Assembly (NCBI GenBank): GCA_035534295.1 | Contig: DATLSE010000030.1 | Span: forward strand, 13,109 to 77,108 | Direction: 5' to 3' | Length of the DNA stretch: 64,000 nt | Origin: DATKQJ01 sp035534295 | GTDB taxonomy: Bacteria > Chloroflexota > Dormibacteria > Dormibacterales > Dormibacteraceae | Shown: in pieces, positions 7,412 to 15,044 of the stretch | Layout: each line of letters starts with the position of its first letter | How positions within the stretch are numbered: the first letter of the stretch is position 1 | Translations under genes and position numbers: made by a program | Notes under the pieces: model-generated | Database searches by the model: none | What the model was told of the DNA's origin: nothing | The model's input: only the letters and a program-made list of their open reading frames with translations

Positions 7412-8877
7412 GTTTCCGCCCGAGCCGCGTCGGTGCCGGGCGGTCCGGCTGGCTGGGGCCGCAGGAGAAGCCCGAGGCCGGCGAGCAGGGTCAGCAGCGC
7501 GGTCGCCAGAAGGACCAGGAAGGCGGCGTGGATCCCAGCTCCCAGGGCAGCGGTTGGATCGTGGGAGCCCGCTCTGAACACGTAGCCCTGGACCAGGACC
7601 CCAAGGATCGAGACCCCGACCGCGCCGCCTATGGTTCGCGCCAGCTGGTTCAGCGCCGTGGCCGAGCCGCGCCGGCTCCAGCTCACGCTGGCCTGGATGA
7701 CAATGATGATGGGGGCGCTGAACATTCCGAGCCCAATCCCCACCACGGCTGAGGCGAGCGCCACCCAGGTGACTCCAAGGCGCGCGGAGCTGAAGGTTGC
7801 CATCAGCGTTCCAACCACCAGAAAGACCCCACCCAGACCGACCAGGCGCTGGTAACCGACGCGGACCAGGTTCCATCCGGCCAGGGCGGAGGCGGTGGAC
7901 CAGCCGATCGACATCGGGGTCACCGACCAGCCGGCGGCAAACGGGGTGCCCCCCAGGACCTGCTGCACATAGAGGGGCGCGTAGGCGGTGATGCCGAACT
8001 GAACCATGCCGGAGAGGGCGACGACGAGCACGGCGGGACCGATCACCGGATGTCGGAGGAGATCCAGGGGCACGGTTGCGTTGCTGCTTTTGAGCTCGAT
8101 CCAGACGAACGCGCCCAGGATCAGGGCAGAGGCTGCGACCAGGGGCCAGATCGGCGAGGCGGTGGCGCTGCCGGTGCCCAGGCCGATCAGGAGCCCGGCC
8201 ACACCGGCGGTCAAGAGGAGGGCGCCCCGGGGATCGAGCCGGCCCCGGGCGCCCCGCTCGGGAGCGCGCTCGCGAAAGCCGAACAGGAGGGCGACGGCGA
8301 CGATGCCGACGGGCAGATTCAAGTCGAAGATCCAGCGCCACCCGATGGTGGAGACGATGGTCGCGCCCAGAGCCGGCCCGCTGATCGCCGCCAGCGCCCA
8401 CATGGAGCTGAAGAGCCCCTGCATGCGCGCCCGCTGCCCGGGCGGCAGGACATCGCCGACCAGGGTGAAGACGAGGGGCTGGACGCATCCTGCACCCACT
8501 CCCTGCAGGGCCCGAAAGGCGATCAGCGCGGGCATGTTGGGGCTCAGCCCGCAGAGCACGGAGGCGAGTACGAACACCGCCAGGCCGGCCATCAAAACCG
8601 GCTTGCGCCCGACCAGGTCGGCCGCCCGTCCCCAGAGCGGGACCGTGGTGGTGCTGGTCAGCAGATATCCGCTGAAGACCCAGGGATAGAGCTGGAAGCC
8701 GCCCAGCTGGCGAGCGATGGTGGGCAGCGCCGTGCTCACGATGGTGCTGTCCATGGCGGCGATGAAGAGCGAGATCATGAGCCCGGCCAGGATCCGGATC
8801 ATCTGCGGGGTGAACTCGACGCGCCCCGGCGCAGGTGAGACCGGGGGGTCTCCGGCGGAGTCGGGGACTTTGGACAT
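7408..8877 (-). CDS. MFS multidrug efflux transporter, DHA2 (EmrB/QacA) type
   Basis: A proton-driven drug exporter of the inner membrane, 489 residues with about 14 predicted hydrophobic segments, the number typical of the DHA2 group. Signatures are AAMDSTIVSTALPTIA in the first helix, WGRAADLVGRKPVLM as motif A between helices 2 and 3, and FRALQGVGAGCVQP as the motif B/C region. The N-terminus is a short polar tail and the C-terminus ends in a Pro/Gly-rich tail. TACCCT lies nine bases before the ATG at 8877, again fitting a leaderless start. No regulator is adjacent, so the substrate remains unknown. Confidence 0.93.
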   Translation of the reverse strand: MSKVPDSAGDPPVSPAPGRVEFTPQMIRILAGLMISLFIAAMDSTIVSTALPTIARQLGGFQLYPWVFSGYLLTSTTTVPLWGRAADLVGRKPVLMAGLAVFVLASVLCGLSPNMPALIAFRALQGVGAGCVQPLVFTLVGDVLPPGQRARMQGLFSSMWALAAISGPALGATIVSTIGWRWIFDLNLPVGIVAVALLFGFRERAPERGARGRLDPRGALLLTAGVAGLLIGLGTGSATASPIWPLVAASALILGAFVWIELKSSNATVPLDLLRHPVIGPAVLVVALSGMVQFGITAYAPLYVQQVLGGTPFAAGWSVTPMSIGWSTASALAGWNLVRVGYQRLVGLGGVFLVVGTLMATFSSARLGVTWVALASAVVGIGLGMFSAPIIIVIQASVSWSRRGSATALNQLARTIGGAVGVSILGVLVQGYVFRAGSHDPTAALGAGIHAAFLVLLATALLTLLAGLGLLLRPQPAGPPGTDAARAET

Positions 8878-8992
8878 CGGCCCCCTAGGGTACTGATCGC
8901 CAGCGCCGATGGGCGCCGGGCCAAAGGCCGGTCCAAGGCACCCCTAAGGAACCCTCAACCGCTCTCCAATGACGCGGCCATAGCTTCGACCC

Positions 8993-9535
8993 ATGGCAAT
9001 GAAGCTTCGTACATCGCGAGCCGTGAACCTTCAGTCGTCACCATCGCCCGAGCCTGCGCCCGGGTTCGAACCCGGCGCCGAGCGCAACCCGGGGCGGATC
9101 CAACGCGCCGCCGATGCCGCCTGGCGAGCGGTCCAGCAGCAGAGCTGGGAGCGATCAAACCGGGAACGGCTGCGTGGCCTCATCGCGCGCGGCGACCATC
9201 TATTGTCAGAGCTTGAAGACCAGATCGAGGCCGACCGTCCGAGCTGCCCGGCCGGGCTCCTGGGCCAGATCCGGTCCTGGGCCCGCGCCTCTCAGCTGGG
9301 ACCGGACGACCAGGCTCGCGATGGGTGGGCGGCGGAGACGCCAACCGAGCTCTTGGACCGGCTTTTCGAGATCCAGGGCGAGCTGCTCCAGCGCCGCGCC
9401 GGGTCGGCCGACCCGGCCATGGTGGCCTTTGACCAGCAGGTGGACCGCCGCTGGCGCGCACCCGCGCGTGTGCGCACCTCGATCGGTCTGGGCCGGCTCG
9501 CCGCCGCCGGTGGGCTGCGCGCGGCTCTGGGATGA
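8993..9535 (+). CDS. Hypothetical protein, helical
   Basis: I do not recognise this 180-residue protein. It is mostly polar, with a low-complexity Pro/Glu segment at residues 16-33 and then long amphipathic helical stretches (for example ERLRGLIARGDHLLSELEDQ, about 58-77), so a small alpha-helical or coiled-coil protein is likely. Support for being real comes from the start: TAGCTT at 8981-8986 lies six bases before the ATG at 8993, the same leaderless arrangement seen at recognised genes nearby. Its TGA overlaps the ATG of a 30-codon ORF as ATGA, which in turn overlaps the GTG of the DUF488 gene, suggesting coupled translation of the three. Confidence 0.6.
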   Translation: MAMKLRTSRAVNLQSSPSPEPAPGFEPGAERNPGRIQRAADAAWRAVQQQSWERSNRERLRGLIARGDHLLSELEDQIEADRPSCPAGLLGQIRSWARASQLGPDDQARDGWAAETPTELLDRLFEIQGELLQRRAGSADPAMVAFDQQVDRRWRAPARVRTSIGLGRLAAAGGLRAALG

Positions 9536-9624
9536 TCCCCCTCAGCCGAGTCGCGGTGGAAGCCAAGATCCGCGATTCCCACCCTCGGGCCACGACCTCC
9601 CGGGGATGGCTCAGGCCGCGGTGA
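9532..9624 (+). CDS. Possible 30-codon linker ORF between the hypothetical gene and DUF488
   Basis: A 30-residue ORF (starts MIPLSRVAVEAKIR) whose ATG overlaps the preceding stop as ATGA and whose TGA overlaps the GTG start of the DUF488 gene as GTGA. I see no domain. It may only serve to carry ribosomes from one gene to the next where the DUF488 start has no clear ribosome binding site. It may equally be a chance ORF. Confidence 0.3.
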   Translation: MIPLSRVAVEAKIRDSHPRATTSRGWLRPR

Positions 9625-9992
9625 GCAACCAGCGAGTCTATGGCCCCCGCGGCCTGGGGCGCAGGGTAGCGGTGGAGCGGCTCTGGCCCCAGGGGCTCAG
9701 CCGCGAGCGCACGGGGCTCGATCTCTGGCTCCCCGAGCTTGCGCCTTCGGCCGAGCTCAGGCGGTGGTATGGGCAGCGTCCCGAACGCTGGGAGGAGTTC
9801 GCCCGGCGCTACCGCGGCGAACTCGGGCGCGCGCCCCGAGCCCAACTGGTCGGGGAGTTGCTCGCGCTCGGCTCGCGGGGCGCGATCGGCCTCCTCGATG
9901 GCGCCGGCGAGGGTGAGCACAGCGAGGCGGCGGTGCTGAGCCAGCTCCTGCGCGACCGGTTGGATGAGCCGAGGAGTTCGGTGGCGAGCTGA
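9621..9992 (+). CDS. DUF488 family protein
   Basis: A protein of about 123 residues of the DUF488 family, whose function is unproven. The family's conserved run is clear: RVYGPRGLGRRVAVERLWPQGLSRE, with LWPQG in place of the common LWPRG, then LDLWLPELAPSAELRRWYG, PERWEEFARRYRGEL, and a C-terminal LLDGAGEGEHSEAAVL segment. The GTG at 9621 gives an N-terminus that begins four residues before RVY, as usual in the family. An ATG at 9606 in the same frame is the alternative. Some family members are linked with metal or stress genes, but nothing here supports a specific role. Confidence 0.85.
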   Translation: MSNQRVYGPRGLGRRVAVERLWPQGLSRERTGLDLWLPELAPSAELRRWYGQRPERWEEFARRYRGELGRAPRAQLVGELLALGSRGAIGLLDGAGEGEHSEAAVLSQLLRDRLDEPRSSVAS

Positions 9993-10030
9993 GATTCGGC
10001 CGAGCGAGCGGGCGAGATACATTAACCAGC

Positions 10031-10903
10031 ATGAATCAGACCGCCTCCCACCCCCTCCGGTTTGGACTCAAGCTCGCCGGCCAGGACACCACGATCGAGG
10101 CCCTGCGCGGCGTCTGGCGGGTCGCGGATGAGGCGGGATTTGACCACGTCTGGGACTTTGACCACCTGGCCTCGATCGGGGCTCCCGGACCCGACCGCCC
10201 GGTCTTCGAAGGTTGGGCCCTGCAGGCGGCGATGGCGGAGGCGACGAGCCGGGTTCGCATCGGCTGCAACGTTGCAGGCAACGCCTACCGCCACCCCGGT
10301 CAGCTGGCCAAGCTGGCGGTGACGGTCGACCACCTCTCGGGTGGGCGGCTCGAGTTCGGAGTCGGCGCAGGATGGGCGGAGATCGAATTCAAGATGCTGG
10401 GCATGAGCGGACTCGACCACCGTGTGGGGCGGCTCGAGGAGTCACTTCAGATCATGAAGTCACTCTTCACCCAGGAGCGGACTGACTTCGATGGGCGCTA
10501 CTACCAACTGAAGGACGCCATCGCCAATCCCAAGCCCCTCCAGCGCCCCCATCCGCCGATCTGGATCGGCGCCGGTGGAGATCTGATGCTGGGGGTGGTG
10601 GCGCGGCACGCCGACGCGTGGAACCCGACCGGGGCCGCCCGCGGAGACGGATACGCCCAGGCCTGCGAGCGGCTGGCCGAGGCCTGTGAGGCCATCGACC
10701 GGGATCCCTCGCAGATCCGCCGCTGCAGCCTTCTGCGCTGGGACGGCGGTGCCCATCAGAGCCTGATCGACGCCGCCGGGCGTGATCTTGAGCTCGGCTT
10801 CACCGAGCAGATCATCTATGTCGAGGGTCCCCGCGCACATGAGACGGCGGCCCGCGCGGCCGAGGCGCTGGGAGACCTGCGTCGCCTCGGCGCCGGCCGC
10901 TGA
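10031..10903 (+). CDS. LLM class F420-dependent oxidoreductase
   Basis: A luciferase-like monooxygenase-fold protein of 290 residues, most similar by motif to F420-dependent oxidoreductases: an N-terminal RFGLKLAGQ strand, GFDHVWDFDHL (about 36-46), RIGCNVAGNAYRHPGQLAK (about 76-94) and the LSGGRLEFGVGAGWAEIE block (about 102-119). In this family these loops bind deazaflavin or flavin. The substrate cannot be predicted. TACATT at 10018-10023 is seven bases before the ATG with no Shine-Dalgarno, indicating a leaderless message. An enoyl-CoA hydratase follows six bases later, so the two probably form an operon and may act on an acyl compound. Confidence 0.9.
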   Translation: MNQTASHPLRFGLKLAGQDTTIEALRGVWRVADEAGFDHVWDFDHLASIGAPGPDRPVFEGWALQAAMAEATSRVRIGCNVAGNAYRHPGQLAKLAVTVDHLSGGRLEFGVGAGWAEIEFKMLGMSGLDHRVGRLEESLQIMKSLFTQERTDFDGRYYQLKDAIANPKPLQRPHPPIWIGAGGDLMLGVVARHADAWNPTGAARGDGYAQACERLAEACEAIDRDPSQIRRCSLLRWDGGAHQSLIDAAGRDLELGFTEQIIYVEGPRAHETAARAAEALGDLRRLGAGR

Positions 10904-10909
10904 CAAGAC

Positions 10910-11695
10910 ATGGCCACAGTCGAACTGACCTGGCCCGATCCTGAGCGCATCGCGCTCCTGACCCTGAACCGGCCCCGCTACCTGAACGCGCTCGACACCG
11001 AGATGACGCTCTCACTGGAGAACCATCTGCTGGAGCTCGACGCCGCCAGGCGACTGCGTTGCGTGATCGTCACCGGGGCGGGCGAGAGGGCATTCTGCAG
11101 CGGAGCCGATCTCAAGGAGAGGGGCACGCTCAGCACCGATGAGTGGATGGCCCAGCACCACCTGATCGAGCGCATGCTGCTGGCCCTGCGCCGGCTGCGC
11201 GTGCCCATATTCAGCGCCGTCAACGGCCTGGCCCTGGGCGGGGGCTGCGAGATCGCGATGCAGACCGACTTCATCATCGCGTCTGAGGCTGCGCGGTTCG
11301 GCCAGCCCGAGGTCACCCGCGGCATCATCCCCGGCGCCGGTGGGACCCAGAACCTGCCGCGACGCCTTCCGCGCGGGACCGCGCTCCGCATGCTCTTCAG
11401 CGGGGAGACCATCGACGCCGCTCGGGCCCTCGACCTGGGACTGGTGAGCGAGGTCGTCGCCCCCGAGCAGCTGATGCCCTGCGCACTCGCACTGGGCCAG
11501 AGGATCGCGGCCAATTCCGCCTTCGCGGTCCGCCAGGCCAAGCGCGCCACGCGCCTGGGCCTGGATCTGACGGCGGAGCTCGCCTACGAGGTCGAACTCG
11601 AGGCCTACCGGCGCACGGTCGGGCATCCAGACCAGATCGAGGGTGTGCGCGCGTTCAACGAAGGGCGGGAGCCGGTCTTTACAGACCCCAGCTAG
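10910..11695 (+). CDS. Enoyl-CoA hydratase/isomerase (crotonase) family protein
   Basis: A 261-residue crotonase-fold enzyme, expected to add water to, or isomerise, a 2-enoyl-CoA thioester. The oxyanion-hole segments are FCSGADLKE (about 66-74) and GLALGGGCEIAM (about 106-117). Both catalytic Glu positions of true hydratases are present, one in GGGCEIAM and one in GQPEVTRGIIPGAGGTQ, so hydratase activity is plausible rather than the simpler isomerase or decarboxylase variants. It starts six bases after the LLM oxidoreductase and presumably shares its transcript. A stem-loop overlaps the stop codon (separate entry). Confidence 0.92.
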   Translation: MATVELTWPDPERIALLTLNRPRYLNALDTEMTLSLENHLLELDAARRLRCVIVTGAGERAFCSGADLKERGTLSTDEWMAQHHLIERMLLALRRLRVPIFSAVNGLALGGGCEIAMQTDFIIASEAARFGQPEVTRGIIPGAGGTQNLPRRLPRGTALRMLFSGETIDAARALDLGLVSEVVAPEQLMPCALALGQRIAANSAFAVRQAKRATRLGLDLTAELAYEVELEAYRRTVGHPDQIEGVRAFNEGREPVFTDPS

Positions 11696-11703
11696 CTCTG
11701 GGG
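11686..11703 (+). terminator. Stem-loop at the 3' end of the hydratase gene
   Basis: CCCCAG (11686-11691) and CTGGGG (11698-11703) form a perfect six-base-pair stem with a six-base loop that contains the TAG stop codon. There is no T run after it, so it would be a weak intrinsic terminator or an end-protecting hairpin. Confidence 0.35.
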
Positions 11704-11769
11704 TGGACCTTAAGCCCCCGGTGCCGCCGCCGGGCCGGATCCAGCTCGGTTGGACTGGATATTGAGGAG

Positions 11770-12702
11770 ATGAGGATGGAGCACAGGTTTGTCGGTCGTT
11801 CGGGGCTCAAGGTCTCCGAGATCGGTCTGGGTACGAACAACTTCGGGGGCCGGCTCGACGAGGCCGGCTCCAGGCTCGTGCTGGAGCGGGCGCTGGAGGG
11901 AGGAATCACCCTGATCGATACCGCCGACTGCTACAACCGGGGGGAGTCGGAGAGGATCATCGGGCGCTTTTTGGGTCCCCGTCGGAGCGAGGTGGTGCTG
12001 GCGACGAAGTTCGGGGTGGCGATGTCCGATTCGCCGCTCGAGCGGGGCGCCTCCAGGCGCTGGCTCACGCGCGCAGCAGAGGACAGCCTGCGCCGCCTCA
12101 ACACCGACTACATCGACCTGCTCCAGGTTCACTTCCCCGATCCGGCGACGCCGATCGAGGAGACGCTCTCCGCACTGGACGACCTCGTCTCCGCGGGCAA
12201 GGTGCGGTACGTCGGGCACAGCAACTTCGCCGCCTGGCAGATCGCCGACGCGCAGTGGACGGCGCAGACCCGACTGCTCGCCCGCCCGATCTCGGCCCAG
12301 CACCGGCTCAACCTGCTCGAGCGTGAGATTGAAACCGAGGTGCTGCCGGCGATTCGCCACTATGGACTCGGTTTGATCCCCTACTTTCCTTTGGCCTCAG
12401 GATTCCTGACCGGAAAATACCGCCCCGGCGTCATCCCCGAGGGGACCCGGCTGGCCGGTAACGCGCAGATGGCGAACCGCACCCTGACGCCGGCCAACTT
12501 CCAGCGCCTCGAAGCGCTCGAGCGCTTCGCCGGCGAGCGCGGCCACGCGCTGCTCGAGCTCGCCCTGGGCTGGCTCCTATCCCAGAGCGAGGTGTCGAGC
12601 GTGATCGCCGGAGCCAGCACCCCCGATCAGCTCGACCAGAACCTCAATGCCGCCGGCTGGCGCTTGAGCCCGCAGGAGATGGAGGAGGTGGGCAGCATTT
12701 GA
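11770..12702 (+). CDS. Aldo/keto reductase
   Basis: A 310-residue NADPH-dependent aldo/keto reductase with the expected TIM-barrel landmarks. The catalytic tetrad is visible: Asp in LIDTADCYN, Tyr two residues later, Lys in LATKFGVAM, and His in LQVHFPDP. The C-terminal cofactor-binding part is SVIAGASTPDQLDQN. It resembles the subfamily that reduces small aldehydes or ketones and is often annotated as a potassium-channel beta-subunit relative; the substrate is unknown. Unlike many genes here it has a good ribosome site, GAGGAG in front of ATGAGGATG; start choice between the ATG at 11770 and the one at 11776 is open. Confidence 0.92.
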   Translation: MRMEHRFVGRSGLKVSEIGLGTNNFGGRLDEAGSRLVLERALEGGITLIDTADCYNRGESERIIGRFLGPRRSEVVLATKFGVAMSDSPLERGASRRWLTRAAEDSLRRLNTDYIDLLQVHFPDPATPIEETLSALDDLVSAGKVRYVGHSNFAAWQIADAQWTAQTRLLARPISAQHRLNLLEREIETEVLPAIRHYGLGLIPYFPLASGFLTGKYRPGVIPEGTRLAGNAQMANRTLTPANFQRLEALERFAGERGHALLELALGWLLSQSEVSSVIAGASTPDQLDQNLNAAGWRLSPQEMEEVGSI

Positions 12703-12764
12703 TCGGACGCCATGCACCGGGGCGCAAGGCACCCGATCCTGGTTTGGGGTTAGCCTTGGCGGCG

Positions 12765-12833
12765 ATGTCGAGCCAAGAGCCGCGTACCGGGTCGCGCCGC
12801 AGCCCGGCGGCCGATGGCAGGGGTCTCAGCTGA
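12765..12833 (+). CDS. Possible leaderless upstream ORF of the DUF929 gene
   Basis: TAGCCT (12751-12756) lies eight bases before an ATG at 12765. The ORF has 22 codons (starts MSSQEPRTGSRR) and its TGA overlaps the ATG of the DUF929 gene as TGATG. The main gene has no Shine-Dalgarno, so ribosomes that finish this ORF could restart there. I recognise no function; a chance ORF is possible. Confidence 0.35.
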   Translation: MSSQEPRTGSRRSPAADGRGLS

Positions 12834-13681
12834 TGGCTCCGCCGGCTCGACCTGCGCCCGTCCGACCCTCCCGCCGCCCACCCGTGACCCGCTCCTGGTG
12901 GCGGGGTCCGGGCCCGATCGTGATCGCCGTGGTCGGTGTCCTGGCCATCGTGTCCGGACTCCTCTTCATCTCCCAGCACCAGACCCCACCCCCCTCCGGC
13001 GGCAACACCCAGGCGGCCCAAATCGCGGCTCAGGTTCAGGATGTGCCGGCGTCGGTGTCGGCCCAGATTGGCGCCGGTGGTGTCGCCAGGCCCCTGGACC
13101 CGACCGGCTCCGCCACCCTGCTCAAAGATTCAGCTGGGCTCCCGATGGTGATCTACATCGGAGCCGACTACTGTCCCTTTTGCGCTGCTGAGCGCTGGAG
13201 CCTGGTCCTGGCCATGTCCCGATTCGGCCAGCTTTCCAATCTCTCCCTGGGCACCTCCTCCTCGACCGATTCCTACCCCAACACCGCCACCTTCAGCTTC
13301 ACCGGCGCCAAGTTCCAGAGCTCCTACGTGGATTTCAGCTTCGTTGAGACGACCAGCCGGAGCGGGCAGACGATCGCCTCCCCGACCGCGATCCAGCAAT
13401 CGCAATTCAATCAGTACGACTCCGGCGGGTCCATCCCCTTCATCGACGTCGGGTCGCGGTTTGTCCAGGTCGGGAGCGGGTACGCGCCCGACGTCCTGCA
13501 GGGCATGAATTGGACTCAGATCGTGACCGCCCTGGGGTCTCCCGGCTCCGCCGTCGCGAACGACGTCGTGGGCAACGCCAACTGGATCACCGCCGCCATA
13601 TGCGTCGCGACCGCCAACCAACCGGCCAGCGCCTGCTCGCCGCGGGAGATCGTGGCCCTGGAAAAGCAGTTTGGAGGATGA
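12833..13681 (+). CDS. DUF929 family membrane-anchored thioredoxin-fold protein
   Basis: A 282-residue protein with a short basic Pro/Arg-rich N-terminus, one membrane segment (GPIVIAVVGVLAIVSGLLF, about 27-45) and a large outside domain. YIGADYCPFCAAERW (about 108-122) has a CxxC pair as in the DUF929 family, where the domain has a thioredoxin-like fold. It should act outside the membrane in thiol-disulfide exchange. The next gene, a VKOR membrane protein, overlaps its stop by four bases, strongly suggesting that the two work together, VKOR reoxidising the CxxC. Two more Cys near the C-terminus (AAICVATANQPASACS) may form a second pair. The start has no ribosome site and may depend on the small upstream ORF. 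Confidence 0.88.
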   Translation: MAPPARPAPVRPSRRPPVTRSWWRGPGPIVIAVVGVLAIVSGLLFISQHQTPPPSGGNTQAAQIAAQVQDVPASVSAQIGAGGVARPLDPTGSATLLKDSAGLPMVIYIGADYCPFCAAERWSLVLAMSRFGQLSNLSLGTSSSTDSYPNTATFSFTGAKFQSSYVDFSFVETTSRSGQTIASPTAIQQSQFNQYDSGGSIPFIDVGSRFVQVGSGYAPDVLQGMNWTQIVTALGSPGSAVANDVVGNANWITAAICVATANQPASACSPREIVALEKQFGG

Positions 13682-14142
13682 GCCTTAGACCCCTGCCCGT
13701 CCTCCTCCTGGCGCTCTCCCTGCTCGGACTCGGCATCTCCCTCTACCTCACCTATGCCCACTACCAGAACACCACCCTGGCCTGCGCCCGGACGGCCCTG
13801 ATCGACTGCCAGGCGGTCACGCACAGCGGCTATTCGCTGGTTCCGGGAACCCAGATTCCGATCACCATCCCGGGCGTGATCTGGTTCGGGCTCAGCGGCC
13901 TTCTCGCCGCCCTCGGGCTGCGACCGCGCGACCTGCGCTGGATCTCGCCCTTGCACCTAATCTGGACCGTGCTCGGCATGGTCGCGGTGATCTACCTGGT
14001 GCGAGCCGAACTGGTGGTCATTCATCGCATTTGCGAGTGGTGCACAGCCGTGCACCTGATCATTTTTTTAAGCTTCCTGCTGGCCCTGGCCCAACTCCAG
14101 CGGATACCCCAGCGCGACACCTCGGATGCCGCGCCAGCCTAG
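13678..14142 (+). CDS. Vitamin K epoxide reductase (VKOR) family membrane protein
   Basis: A 154-residue integral membrane protein with four likely hydrophobic segments. It has the two cysteine pairs of the family: the loop pair ACARTALIDC (about 36-45) and the active-site pair in ICEWC (about 119-123). Bacterial VKOR homologues make disulfide bonds in exported proteins and pass electrons to quinone, replacing DsbB. The ATG overlaps the DUF929 stop as ATGA and has GGAGG directly upstream, so the pair forms a compact two-gene disulfide-forming operon. Many homologues carry a fused thioredoxin domain; here that role would be filled by the separate DUF929 protein. Confidence 0.92.
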   Translation: MSLRPLPVLLLALSLLGLGISLYLTYAHYQNTTLACARTALIDCQAVTHSGYSLVPGTQIPITIPGVIWFGLSGLLAALGLRPRDLRWISPLHLIWTVLGMVAVIYLVRAELVVIHRICEWCTAVHLIIFLSFLLALAQLQRIPQRDTSDAAPA

Positions 14143-14236
14143 ATCCTCGTCGCCTAAAACTCCAGCAGGGTGCGCGCGCCGGGACACCCGGACTCCGGCG
14201 CAGCGGCCACCGCACTATGATTTCTACTCCTGTCAT

Positions 14237-14312
<76 letters not shown>

Positions 14313-14677
14313 ATGTCCTGTCTCGGGCTTGGCTTCAGCCGGTCGATGCAACGGCCGAGGGGCTGGTATATGCGGTCGGGGCGAGAACAGGAACCGCTCG
14401 ATGTTGTCCGTCGTGACGACGATGACCGAGCGCTGGACAGGTTGAAGCACGGCCCTGTGGCCGGGATGAAGCCAGTCACAATCGGCAACGACTTCCGCCG
14501 TGTCACGGCGGCCAGATCGTGCTGCGGCAACCGCGGATGCGCACCCGCGTTCTGGCTCGCCGGCCATCGTGCGACGCTGCCGGAACCTGCCCCTTGCGCG
14601 TTGCATCTCTTCGGAAGTCGGATCTCGAATCGACTCCCCTCTCGACTGGCGCGGCACCCTGCCTAAAGATCTATAGC
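14313..14677. other. Gene-poor stretch between tRNA-Ala and hipBA
   Basis: No convincing gene on either strand. Open frames here lack recognisable domains and consistent codon bias. I could not find a repeat of the tRNA 3' end that would mark an integrated element. Confidence 0.4.
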
Positions 14678-14707
14678 TTAGACATACTGGGCGCAAGCGT
14701 CTAAACT
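14678..14707 (+). promoter_or_regulatory. hipBA promoter with overlapping inverted-repeat operator
   Basis: TAGACA (14679-14684) and TAAACT (14702-14707) are 17 bases apart and look like -35 and -10 elements, with the hipB ATG seven bases after the -10 (leaderless). TTAGAC (14678-14683) and GTCTAA (14699-14704) form a perfect inverted repeat lying on both elements, the expected position for HipB autorepression. Confidence 0.6.
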
Positions 14708-14714
14708 AAAGCCC

Positions 14715-15044
14715 ATGAGCCGCCCTCACCGAGTTCTGTCACCAAGCCTCGCGAGACGGGCTGAGGCGCTAGGCAAGCGAATTCGTGCGGCACGACGTCG
14801 CCGAGGGATGACGGAGGCGGAGATGGCCGCGCGAGCCCTGGTCGCCAGGATGACCATTCGCCGGCTGGAGGCAGGTGACCTGAGCGTTAGCCTCGCCGTC
14901 CTGGCTCAGGTTCTGGAGATACTCGGTCTGGACGGCGATCTCGATCGCGTTGCAGCCGTTGACGACCTGGGGCAGCGGCTCGCTGATGCACGCCTTCCAC
15001 GCCCACGTCGCAGTCCCGAGCGGAATCTTGCCGATGCCCTCTAA
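14715..15044 (+). CDS. hipB: HipB-type antitoxin, XRE-family DNA-binding protein
   Basis: A 109-residue helix-turn-helix protein. The XRE domain runs over about residues 18-75 (LGKRIRAARRRRGMTEAEMA, then VARMTIRRLEAGDLSVSL and VLAQVLEILGLD). It sits directly before and overlaps a HipA kinase gene by eleven bases, so it is the antitoxin and autorepressor of the module. The C-terminus (RLPRPRRSPERNLADAL) is polar and probably the flexible tail. The leaderless promoter with its inverted repeat directly upstream fits repression by HipB alone or with HipA. Confidence 0.9.
   Translation: MSRPHRVLSPSLARRAEALGKRIRAARRRRGMTEAEMAARALVARMTIRRLEAGDLSVSLAVLAQVLEILGLDGDLDRVAAVDDLGQRLADARLPRPRRSPERNLADAL

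Noticed and set aside
6917..8488. 523-codon minus-strand frame over the MFS and DinB genes
   Set aside because: Arg/Pro/Gly-rich shadow in another frame of the recognised MFS gene.
9180..10022. 280-codon minus-strand frame over 8993-9992
   Set aside because: The plus strand carries DUF488 motifs and a leaderless-type start at 8993; the minus frame has no recognisable features.
14313..14714. Search for an att-type repeat of the tRNA-Ala 3' end
   Set aside because: Only a few scattered bases match; no second copy of the T-arm/acceptor sequence was found.
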